NCBI RefSeq assembly: GCF_964355755.1
Contig: NC_092670.1
Coordinates: 21,141,201 to 21,205,200, forward strand
Direction: 5' to 3'
Length of the DNA: 64,000 nt
Origin: Antedon mediterranea
Taxonomy: Eukaryota; Echinodermata; Crinoidea; Comatulida; Antedonidae
Made by a program: the position numbers and the translations under genes. The notes below the pieces were generated by a model. That model did not search any database. It was not told where the DNA came from and saw only the letters and a program-made list of their open reading frames with translations. This document shows, one piece after another, positions 54,201-64,000 of the stretch; position 1 is the first letter of the stretch; each line of letters begins with the position of its first letter.

Positions 54201-55065
54201 CTCGGTGGGATTATACTAGGGTACCTCCTCAGTTGTCCTGTATAAGTTAGAGTAGGGCCGCTGGTCTTGTTTACTCAGCCCTCATCTTTTAAATCTGAGT
54301 GTAACTCAATTACGATTTTTAATATTATAGTGAAATTTGATACTGTATTTGTGAGAAAATGGCGGATTGCTCCTGGGAGTCAACTGGTGGGATTATACTA
54401 GGGTACGTCCTTAGTCGTCCAGTATAAGTTAGGGTGGGACCGCTGGCCCTGTTTACTCACCCCTCACCTTTTAAATCTGAGTGTAACTCAATTACGGTCT
54501 TTAATATTATAGTGAAATTTGATACTATATTTGTGCGAAAATGGCGGATTGCTCCTAGGAGTCACTTGGTGGGATTATACTAGGGGACCTCCTTAATCGT
54601 CCAGTATAAGTTAGAGTAGGACCGCTGGTCCCGTTTACTCAGCCCTCATCTTTTAAATCTGAGTGTAACTCAATTACAATTTTTTATATAGTGAAATTTG
54701 ATACTGTATTTGTGAGAAAATAGCGGATTGCTCCTGGGAGTCACTTGGTGGGATTATACTAGGGTACCTCCTTAGTCGTCCAGTATAAGTTAGAGTAGGA
54801 CCACTGGTCCTGTTTACTCAGCCCTCATCTTTTAAATCTATCTGAGTGTAACTCAATTACGATTTTTAATATTATAGTGAAATTTGATACTGTATTTGTG
54901 AGGAAATGGCGGATTGCTCCTGGGAGTCACTTGGTGGGATTATACTTGGGTACCTCCTTAGTCGTCCAGTATAAGTTAGAGTAGGACCGCTGGTCCTGTT
55001 TACTCAGCCCTCATCTTTTAAATCTGAGTGTAACTCAATTACGATTTTTAAATATATAGAAATCC
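48210..55065 (+). repeat. left arm: ~37 direct copies of a ~182-bp unit
   Basis: The unit runs GAGAAAATGGCGGATTGCTC ... GTCACTTGGTGGGATTATAC ... CAGCCCTCATCTTTTAAATC ... GTGAAATTTGATACTGTATT. Unit variants (GGGGACC versus GGGTACC, AGTATAAG versus AGTAAAAG, a 5-6 bp deletion giving TTTTTTATATAG) are shuffled along the arm. A three-unit block is repeated at 546 bp (50,181 and 50,727). Open frames of 60-86 codons from ATGGCGGAT are by-products: most units have an in-frame TAA. Confidence 0.95.
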
Positions 55066-55074
55066 CCCGTTTTC

Positions 55075-58000
55075 TCACAAATACAGTACCAAATTTCACT
55101 ATAATATTTAAAATCGTAATTGAGTTACACTCAGATTTAAAAGATGAGGGCTGAGTAAACAGGACCAGCGGGCCTACTCTAACTTATACTGGACGACTAA
55201 GGAGGTACCCTAGTATAATCCCACCAAGTGACTTCCAGGAGCAATCCGCCATTTTCTCACAAATACAGTATCAAATTTCACTATATAAAAAATTGTAATT
55301 GAGTTACACTCAGATTTAAAAGATGAGGGCTGAGTAAACGGGACCAGCGGTCCTACTCTAACTTATACTGGACGATTAAGCAGGTCCCCTAGTATAATCC
55401 CACCAAGTGACTCCCAGGAGCAATCCGCCATTTTCTCACAAATACAGTATCAAATTTCACTATAATATTAAAGATCGTAATTGAGTTACACTCAGATTTA
55501 AAAGATGAGGGCTGAGTCAACAGGGCCAGCGGTCCTACTCTAACTTATACTGGACGACTCAGGAGGTACCCAAGTATAATCCCACCAAGTGACTCCCAGG
55601 AGCAATCCGCCATTTTCTCACAAATACAGTATCAAATTTCACTGTAATATTAAAGATCGTAATTGAGTTACACTCAGATTTAAAAGATGAGGGCTGAGTC
55701 AACAGGGCCAGCGGTCATACTCTAACTTATACTGGACGACTCAGGAGGTACCCAAGTATAATCCCACCAAGTGATTCCCAGGAGCAATCCGCCATTTTCT
55801 CACAAATACAGTATCAAATTTCACTATAAAATTAAAAATCGTAATTGAATTACACTCAGATTTAAAAGATGAGGGCTGAGTAAACAGGACCAGTGGTCCT
55901 ACTCTAACTTATACTGGACGACTAAGGAGGTACCCTAGTATAATCCCACCAAGTGACTCCCAGGAGCAATCCGCCATTTTCTCACAAATACAGTATCAAA
56001 TTTCACTATAACATTAAAAATCGGAATTGAGTTACACTCAGATTTAAAAGATGAGGGCTGAGTAAACGGGACCAGTGGTCCCACCCTAACTTATACTGAA
56101 CGACTAAGGAGGTACCCTAGTATAGTCCCACCATGTGACTCCCAGGAGCAATCCGCCATTTTCTCACAAATACAGTATCAAATTTCACTATAATATTAAA
56201 AATCGTAATTGAGTTACACTCAGATTTAAAAGATGAGGGCTGAGTAAACGGGACCAGCGGTCCTACTATAACTTATAATGGACGATTAAGGCGTTACCCT
56301 AGTATAATCCAACAAAGTGACTCCTAGGAGCAATCCGCCATTTTCTCACAAATACAGTATCAAATTTCACTATAATATTAAAGATCGTAATTGAGTTACA
56401 CTCAGATTTAAAAGATGAGGGCTGAGTAAACAGGACCAGTTGTCCTACTCTAACTTATACTGGACGACTAAGGAGGTACCCTAGTACAATCCCACCAAGT
56501 GACTCCCAGGAGCAATCCGCCATTTTCTCACAAATACAATATCAAATTTCACTATAATATTAAAGATCGTAATTGAGTTACACTCAGATTTAAAAGATGA
56601 GGGCTGAGTCAACATTGCCAGCGGTCCTACTCTAACTTATACTGGACGACTAAAGGGGTACCCAAGTATAATCCCACCAAGTGACTCCCAGGAGCAATCC
56701 GCCATTTTCTCACAAATACAGTATCAAATTTCACTATAATAATAAAAATCGTAATTGAGTTACACTCAGATTTAAAAGATGAGGGCTGAGTAAACAAGAC
56801 CAGTGGTCCTACTCTAACTTATACTGAACGACTAAGGAGGTGCCCTAGTATAATCCCACCAAGTGACTCCCAGGAGCAATCCGCCATTTTCTCACAAATA
56901 CAGTATCAAATTTCACTATATAAGAAATCGTAATTGAGTTACACTCAGATTTAAAAGATGAGGGCTGAGTAAACAGGGCCAGCGGTCCTACTCTAACTTA
57001 TACTGGACGACTCAGGAGGTACCCAAGTATAATCCCACCAAGTGACTCCCAGGAGCAATCCGCCATTTTCTCACAAATACAGTATCAAATTTCACTGTAA
57101 TATTAAAGATCGTAATTGAGTTACACTCAGATTTAAAAGATGAGGGCTGAGTCAACAGGGCCAGCGGTCATACTCTAACTTATACTGGACGACTCAGGAG
57201 GTACCCAAGTATAATCCCACCAAGTGATTCCCAGGAGCAATCCGCCATTTTCTCACAAATACAGTATCAAATTTCACTATAAAATTAAAAATCGTAATTG
57301 AATTACACTCAGATTTAAAAGATGAGGGCTGAGTAAACAGGACCAGTGGTCCTACTCTAACTTATACTGGACGACTAAGGAGGTACCCTAGTATAATCCC
57401 ACCAAGTGACTCCCAGGAGCAATCCGCCATTTTCTCACAAATACAGTATCAAATTTCACTATAACATTAAAAATCGGAATTGAGTTACACTCAGATTTAA
57501 AAGATGAGGGCTGAGTAAACGGGACCAGTGGTCCCACCCTAACTTATACTGAACGACTAAGGAGGTACCCTAGTATAGTCCCACCATGTGACTCCCAGGA
57601 GCAATCGGCCATTTTCTCACAAATACAGTATCAAATTTCACTATAATATTAAAAATCGTAATTGAGTTACACTCAGATTTAAAAGATGAGGGCTGAGTAA
57701 ACGGGACCAGCGGTCCTACTATAACTTATAATGGACGATTAAGGCGTTACCCTAGTATAATCCAACAAAGTGACTCCTAGGAGCAATCCGCCATTTTCTC
57801 ACAAATACAGTATCAAATTTCACTATAATATTAAAGATCGTAATTGAGTTACACTCAGATTTAAAAGATGAGGGCTGAGTAAACAGGACCAGTTGTCCTA
57901 CTCTAACTTATACTGGACGACTAAGGAGGTACCCTAGTACAATCCCACCAAGTGACTCCCAGGAGCAATCCGCCATTTTCTCACAAATACAATATCAAAT

Positions 58001-61000
58001 TTCACTATAATATTAAAGATCGTAATTGAGTTACACTCAGATTTAAAAGATGAGGGCTGAGTCAACATTGCCAGCGGTCCTACTCTAACTTATACTGGAC
58101 GACTAAGGGGGTACCCAAGTATAATCCCACCAAGTGACTCCCAGGAGCAATCCGCCATTTTCTCACAAATACAGTATCAAATTTCACTATAATAATAAAA
58201 ATCGTAATTGAGTTACACTCAGATTTAAAAGATGAGGGCTGAGTAAACAAGACCAGTGGTCCTACTCTAACTTATACTGGACGACTAAGGAGGTGCCCTA
58301 GTATAATCCCACCAAGTGACTCCCAGGAGCAATCCGCCATTTTCTCACAAATACAGTATCAAATTTCACTATATAAGAAATCGTAATTGAGTTACACTCA
58401 GATTTAAAAGATGAGGGCTGAGTAAACGGGACCAGCGGTCCTACTATAACTTATAATGGACGATTAAGGCGTTACCCTGGTATAATCCAACCAAGTGACT
58501 CCTAGGAGCAATCCGCCATTTTCTCACAAATACAGTATCAAATTTCACTATAATATTAAAGATCGTAATTGAGTTACACTCAGATTTAAAAGATGAGGGC
58601 TGAGTAAACAGGACCAGTGGTCCTACTCTAACTTATACTGGACGACTAAGGAGGTACCCTAGTACAATCCCACCAAGTGACTCCCAGGAGCAATCCGCCA
58701 TTTTCTCACAAATACAATATCAAATTTCACTATAATATTAAAGATCGTAATTGAGTTACACTCAGATTTAAAAGATGAGGGCTGAGTCAAAAAGGCCAGC
58801 GGTCCTACTCTAACTTATACTGGACGACTAAGGGGGTACCCTAGTATAATCCAACCAAGTGACTCCCAGGAGCAATCCGTCATTTTCTCACAAATACAGT
58901 ATCAAATTTCACTATAATATTAAAAATCGTAATTGAGTTACACTCAGATTTAAAAGATGAGGGCTGAGTAAACAAGACCAGTGGTCCTACTCTAACTTAT
59001 ACTGGACGACTAAGGAGGTGCCCTAGTATAATCCCACCAAGTGACTCCCAGGAGCAATCCGCCATTTTCTCACAAATACAGTATCAAATTTCACTATATA
59101 AGAAATCGTAATTGAGTTACACTCAGGTTTAAAAGATGAGGGCTGAGTAAACGGGACCAGCGGTCCTACTCTAACTTATACTTGACGATTAAGGAGGTCC
59201 CCTAGTATAATCCCACCAAGTGACTCCTAGGAGCAATCCGCAATTTTCTCACAAATACAGTATCAAATTTCACTATAATATTAAAGATCGTAATTGAGTT
59301 ACACTCAGATTTAAAAGATGAGGGCTGAGTAAACAGGACCAGCGGTCCTACCCTAACTTATACTGGACGACTAAGGAGGTACCCTAGTATAATCCCACCA
59401 AGTGACTCCCAGGAGCAATCCGCCATTTTCTCACAAATACAGTATCAAATTTCACTATAATATTAAAAATCGGAATTGAGTTACACTCAGATTTAAAAGA
59501 TGAGGGCTGAGTAAACGGGACCAGTGGTCCCACCCTAACTTATACTGGACGACTAAGGAGTTACCCTAGTATAATCCCACGAAGTGACTCCCGGGAGCAA
59601 TCCGCCATTTTCTCACAAATACAGTATCAAATTTCACTATATAAAAAATCGTAATTGAGTTACACTCAGATTTAAAAGATGAGGGCTGAGTAAACGGGAC
59701 CAGCGGTCCTACTCTAACTTATACTGGACGATTAAGGAGGTCCCTTAGTATAATCCCACCAAGTGACTCCCAGGACAAATCCGCCATTTTTTCACAAATA
59801 CAGTATCAAATTTCACTATAATAAAATTAAAGATCGTAATTGAGTTACACTCAGATTTAAAAGATGAGGGCTGAGTAAACAGGACCAGTGGTCCTACTCT
59901 AACTTATACTGAATGACTAAGGAGGTACCCTAGTATAATCCCACCAAGTGACTCCCAGGAGCAATCCGCCATTTTCTCACAAATACAGTATCAAATTTCA
60001 CTATAATATTAAAAATCGTAATTGAGTTACACTCAGATTTAAAAGATGAGGGCTGAGTAAACGGGACCAGTGGTCCCACCCTAACTTATACTGGACGACT
60101 AAGGACGTACCCTAGTATAATCCCACCAAGTGACTCCCAGGAGCAATCCGCCATTTTCTCACAAATACAGTATCAAATTTCACTATAATATTAAAAATCG
60201 TAATTGAGTTACACTCAGATTTAAAAGATGAGGGCTGAGTAAACAAGACCAGCGGTCCTACTCTAACTTATACTGGACAACTAAGGAGGTACCCTAGTAT
60301 AATCCCACCGAGTGACTTCCAGGAGCAATCCGCCATTTTCTCACAAATACAGTATCAAATTTTACTATAATATTAAAAATCGTAATTGAGTTACACTTAG
60401 AATTAAAAGATGAGGGCTGAGTAAACAAGACCAGCGGTCCTACTCTAACTTATACTGGACGACTAAGGAGGTACCCTAGTATAATCCCACCAAGTGACTC
60501 CCAGGAGCAATCCGCCATTTTCTCACAAATACAGTATCAAATTTCACTATATAAAAAATCGTAATTGAATTACACTCAGATTTAAAAGATGAGGGCTGAG
60601 TAAACGGGACCAGCGGTCCTACTCTAACTTATACTGGACGATTAAGGAGGTCCCCTAGTATAATCCCACCAAGTGACTCCTAGGAGCAATCCGCCATTTT
60701 CTCACAAATACAGTATCAAATTTCACTATAATATTAAAAATCGTAATTGAGTTACACTCAGATTTAAAAGATGAGGGCTGAGTAAACAGGACCAGCGGTC
60801 CTACTCTAACTTATACTGGACGACAAAGGAGGCACCCTAGTATAATCCCACCAAGTGACTCCCAGGAGCAATCCGCCATTTTCTCACAAATACAGTATCA
60901 AATTTCACTATAATATTAAAAATCGGAATTGAGTTACACTCAGATTTAAAAGATGAGGGCTGAGTAAACGGGACCAGTGGTCCCACCCTAACTTATACTG

Positions 61001-61075
61001 GACGACTAAGTAGGTACCCTAATATAATTCCACCAAGTGACTCCCAGGAGCAATCCGCCATTTTCTCACAAATAT
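55075..61075 (-). repeat. right arm: ~33 inverted copies of the same unit, with an 8-unit higher-order duplication
   Basis: Inverse of the left-arm unit. A block of eight units is tandemly repeated at 1,453 bp: the variant AACATTGCCAGCGG is at 56,611 and 58,064, and TAGTATAGTCCCACCATGTG recurs about 1,450 bp apart (about 56,119 and 57,569). Confidence 0.95.
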
Positions 61076-61219
61076 TGAATTTCTAATACTATAAAAACCT
61101 TAAATACTGAAAATGTGAAAAATACACAAACGGCGTTTCATAGTTATTGTCGGCTGGAAAAAATAAAAGTGGGCTGGCTTATTGTCGGCTGGCTTATTGT
61201 CGGCTAGCTTGACACAAGC

Positions 61220-61228
61220 CATTTTGAC
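61220..61228. repeat. target-site duplication of the large foldback, right
   Basis: CATTTTGAC, identical to 48,048-48,056. Confidence 0.85.
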
Positions 61229-61518
61229 GACGTATTTACACGTCTATGATTTCAATGGAAACTAAAGAGGGGAGCAAACACAATTTACCAATCATCACAA
61301 AAAAGTGAAATGACTATTTTCAGTCGGTAGGCCTAACTTCACATCGAAGATTCAGTGGTTTGAATATTGTTTATTTTATCCAACGCTCATCTATGTTATT
61401 AATTAGGTAATATATGTGTACCTACGTTTCTTTGGAAACATAATATTTATCCGTACATAACCATCAAGCACAAACACACGTGCGTTTCTTCCGTACAAAT
61501 CAACATGACCGCGACGAG
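61229..61518 (+). promoter_or_regulatory. UQCC4 upstream region
   Basis: Sequence between the foldback and the candidate UQCC4 start. It contains GACGTATTTACACGTC (an imperfect palindrome with an ACGTC half CRE) right beside the insertion and CACACGTGCG at about 61,476. Promoter activity is inferred from position. Confidence 0.3.
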
Positions 61519-62285
61519 ATGAAGCGGACACCACCCGGCCTAGCCGCCGCCCGCTTATACCTCAACTCAATATTAATTATTATACGGTAGAGAACCTAGG
61601 CCTAAAATCCTACATGCACGTGGTACTTCTTTCCGATATAAATCAGTATGATATATTATTGTTATTTGTTTGTATAGAAGAATGGCTGGCTTTTAGCAAT
61701 TGTTTTTGTCTTGTTATATAATGTATAAATATACCGTGATCATGCGCTCCTCCTCCTCCCGGCCCTGTCTGTGCATGATTTTCTGTCTGGATAAATGATC
61801 CAGACATGTACAGCATACAGGACAACTGCTCAGTATATACTGTATGTAATAAATATAGTACTGTGGTACAATTTTTCTATTTCTCTAGGTTTAAAGCACT
61901 TCATCAAATTTGTAAGCATGGAAGATCCCTAACCAGACTAAGCACAAACTCTCTGGCAACATCTGCAAACAGTTACTGTAAAAATACACCAGAAGATGAC
62001 GAGGATCCAAGTAGGCCGCTTGCTTATACAAAAACCAAGGCTTCAACAATGCGTGTTAGTGAATCATTTGGTGCCAAACACAAACGGCCATTGAAGAAGG
62101 TGTTGCCAATTTGTGTGTTGGGCATTGCTGCTTTGATTTGGATTTTTGTTCGTGAAGAGACTGAAATTGACAAAAAGTTATCTGGCGAATTTTACGATCA
62201 TTTTCCTCTGGTGCCTGGTTCAACAAATTCAAAGGAAGATGAAGAGGAGAAAACCCAAAAAGATACAAAAGCAGAACTTTCATGA
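61519..62285 (+). CDS. UQCC4: UQCC4/CCSMST1-family mitochondrial membrane protein (complex III assembly factor)
   Basis: Small inner-membrane protein of the CCSMST1 domain family; the human member helps assemble the cytochrome bc1 complex. Exon 2 is certain: acceptor TTTCTATTTCTCTAG, then 61,889 to TGA 62,283-62,285. It carries the family signature EDPSRPLAYTKTKA, GAKHKRPLKKVLP, one TM segment (ICVLGIAALIWIFV) and REETEIDKKL, then an acidic/Lys tail. Exon 1 is a candidate: ATG 61,519 to 61,586 with a CG|GTAGAG donor, in phase, giving 22 basic-hydrophobic residues suited to a presequence and a 154-aa protein (human 132). It is head-to-head with TOP3A across the foldback. The ATG at 61,806 is in frame but lies in the intron. 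Confidence 0.75.
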
Positions 62286-62315
62286 TACTGTACATGCAGT
62301 ACAGTATTATTTATT

Positions 62316-62321
62316 AATAAA
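62316..62321 (+). terminator. poly(A) signal of UQCC4
   Basis: AATAAA 30 bp after the stop; another possible one is at 62,364. Confidence 0.5.
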
Positions 62322-62557
62322 ATTTAACTATTACTACAGTACATTTTGTAGAAAGTAGAAAGGCAATAAAAACATTATTTAACAAAATGATTGTGGCATT
62401 TTTAAGCATTCATATACTGTACAATACAAATTTGATGAAAATTGCATCAATAATCAAATTTTACAGTACTGTACACTACAGATAGGACTAGACGAAGTGT
62501 ATGTACACACATGTTTTGGGTGTCTAGAAAACTAAGATACAGATCTTATTGTGATGG

Positions 62558-63675
62558 TATGGAACGCCTCCTCTGCCTTCAGTTCACATTTATCATGCAG
62601 TACACACCAATCGTCATGCAGTACACACCAATGGTCATGCAGTACACACCAATGGTCATGCAGTACACACCAATGGTCATGCAGTACACACCAATCGTCG
62701 TTCACATTTATCATGCAGTACACACCAATGGTTATGCAGTACACACCAATCGTCATGCAGTACACACCAATGGTCATGCAGTACACACCAATCGTCATGC
62801 AGTACACACCAAACATCATGCAGTACACACCAATCGTCATGCAGTACACACCAAACATCATGCAGTACACACCAATGGTCATGCAGTACACACCAATTGT
62901 CATGCAGTACACACCAATCGTCATGCAGTACACACCAATCGTCATGCAGTGAAATATTGCGTAATTTATACCGCCACCTATCGACAAAATCGAATATCAC
63001 GTGACGTTTATTAGACGGCTGTAAAACTAGGCCATCGACTCTAAGATTTCTTTTATGTTTGACATACTGTACTTATTTTAACCGCTACACATCTCTGTGA
63101 ATGCTCTGTTTTTTATATATACAATAATTTATTATGCGAGACACAGGCGCGGCTAGGAGGCCATTGCAATTATTGAATTCCATAAAAGAAGTTTAAATAG
63201 TCTTAGTTTTACAGCCGTCTAATAAACCTCACGTGATATTCGATTTTGTCGATAGGTGGCGGTATAAATTACGCAATATTTGACTGCATGACGATTGGTG
63301 TGTACTGCATGACAATTGGTGTGTACTGCATAATGTTTGGTGTGTACTGCATGACGATTGGTGTGTACTGCATGACGATTGGTGTGTACTGCATGATAAA
63401 TGTGAACGACGATTGGTGTGTACTGCATGACAATTGGTGTGTACTGCATGACCATTGGTGTGTACTGCATGACGATTGGTGTGTACTACATGACGATTGG
63501 TGTGTACTGCATGATGTTTGGTGTGTACTGCATGACGATTGGTGTGTACTGCATGACGATTGGTGTGTACTGCATGACCATTGGTGTGTACTGCATGACG
63601 ATTGGTGTGTACTGCATGACGATTGGTGTGTACTGCATGATAAATGTGAACTGAAGGCAGAGGAGGCGTTCCATA
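62558..63675. mobile_element. 1.12-kb foldback element with 21-bp repeat arms
   Basis: Inverted arms 62,558-63,058 and 63,181-63,675. Outer ends TATGGAACGCCTCCTCTGCC and GGCAGAGGAGGCGTTCCATA; then a tandem 21-bp unit (CATGCAGTACACACCAATCGT, about 16 copies left and 17 right); then a unique inverted part (CGCCACCTATCGACAAAATC facing GATTTTGTCGATAGGTGGCG, TTAGACGGCTGTAAAACTA) and a spacer of about 120 bp. TGATGG lies directly outside both ends (62,552-62,557 and 63,676-63,681), a possible 6-bp TSD. No transposase; long frames in the array only reflect that 21 is a multiple of three. Confidence 0.85.
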
Positions 63676-63681
63676 TGATGG

Positions 63682-64000
63682 TGGGTTGTACCACTGTATA
63701 TTTTTAGGGACTTTAAAATACAGTAGTTAGATTATGCTATTACTGTACCATTAAAGGGATTTCTATGATTTTACGAGGTTTTCTATTTTCTGTCGTTGAA
63801 GGTCCTTTCTTGTCTACACATATACACACACAATTTCCAAAAAAGTATGCTGTAGTAAAGTACAGCATTTATATCCCAAGTACAGTACTTTTGTATTGTA
63901 TTCTGGGTGAACAATTGTGCCAGGGGTACACATCCAAAAATTAAGAAAAGACAAATCAGTTTTAAACATTTATTACTGGTTTTTTCTTCCTTCACAAATG
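63682..64000. other. no gene seen at right edge
   Basis: AT-rich with a few TACAGTAC words. Short frames only. Confidence 0.45.

Larger units (their letters stand above)
48057..61219. mobile_element. 13.16-kb foldback (TU/FB-like) transposon with satellite arms
   Basis: Outer inverted repeats of about 170 bp (48,057-48,230 and 61,050-61,219) differ by only a base and a 3-bp indel. Both start GCTTGTGTCAAGCTAGCCGA and carry a 15-bp direct repeat (GCCGACAATAAGCCA) two to three times. Inside are a roughly 182-bp unit repeated about 37 times directly (48,210-55,065) and about 33 times inverted (55,075-61,075), with only about 15 bases of spacer. It is flanked by a perfect 9-bp duplication. There is no transposase. 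Repeated-unit inverted arms and a 9-bp TSD are the layout of Drosophila FB (Mutator-related) elements; sea-urchin TU elements have, as I recall, a 15-bp repeat outer domain. Its own family is unassigned. Confidence 0.85.

Noticed and set aside
62511-63707. Frames of 100-167 codons on both strands with YTPIVMQ-like or DWCVLH-like repeats
   Set aside because: The 21-bp repeat of a foldback is a multiple of three, so all stop-free frames stay open. Same sequence inverted on both sides.

Overview
This window is eukaryotic, almost certainly from an invertebrate animal. Genes are split by GT-AG introns, the background is AT-rich and full of transposable elements, and the proteins read out of the exons are animal families. 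A marine invertebrate deuterostome, perhaps an echinoderm, is my guess from the foldback elements and SINEs, but nothing here settles the species. There are no operons or CRISPR arrays.

Layout. 1-12.3 kb holds no confident gene: tandem repeats (37-bp and 25-bp units), a Harbinger-like element, a 5S rRNA-derived SINE, a 16-bp GGGCGACTTTG repeat, three weak candidate exons, and at about 10.4 kb a promoter-like patch with the possible first exon of an unidentified minus-strand gene. 12.4-15.9 kb (+) is the five-exon gene for mitochondrial ATP synthase subunit d. 19.05-30.01 kb (-) is an 18-exon TMF1 gene (golgin / TATA element modulatory factor), about 1,111 aa. At 30.4 kb (+) is an intron-containing tRNA-Ile(UAU). 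31.78-47.85 kb (-) is a 24-exon TOP3A gene (DNA topoisomerase III alpha) with TOPRIM, catalytic Tyr, zinc ribbon, two GRF fingers and a C-terminal CCHC knuckle. As written, exon 8 carries a 1-bp insertion that breaks the frame. Its introns hold a decayed LINE and a 2.7-kb array of a 50-bp repeat. 48.06-61.22 kb is a 13.16-kb foldback element: near-identical outer terminal inverted repeats, about 37 direct plus 33 inverted copies of a roughly 182-bp unit, and a 9-bp target-site duplication. 61.5-62.3 kb (+) is a small one-TM protein of the UQCC4/CCSMST1 family. 62.56-63.68 kb is a second, smaller foldback built from a 21-bp repeat.

Three of the four protein genes have mitochondrial roles (ATP synthase subunit d; TOP3A, which has a nuclear and a mitochondrial form in animals; the UQCC4-like complex III assembly factor). 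TOP3A and UQCC4 point away from each other. If the 13-kb foldback and one TSD copy are removed, their start codons lie only about 0.7 kb apart, so the insertion seems to have split a compact head-to-head gene pair.

The most unusual material is structural: the giant foldback; a satellite in a TOP3A intron that carries extra copies of the exon end and 5' splice site next to it; duplicated exon edges in ATP5PD and TMF1 introns; nested MITEs with readable target-site duplications; and a SINE next to a paralogous empty site. Exon boundaries were assigned by eye from splice signals, phase and remembered family similarity; no search was run.
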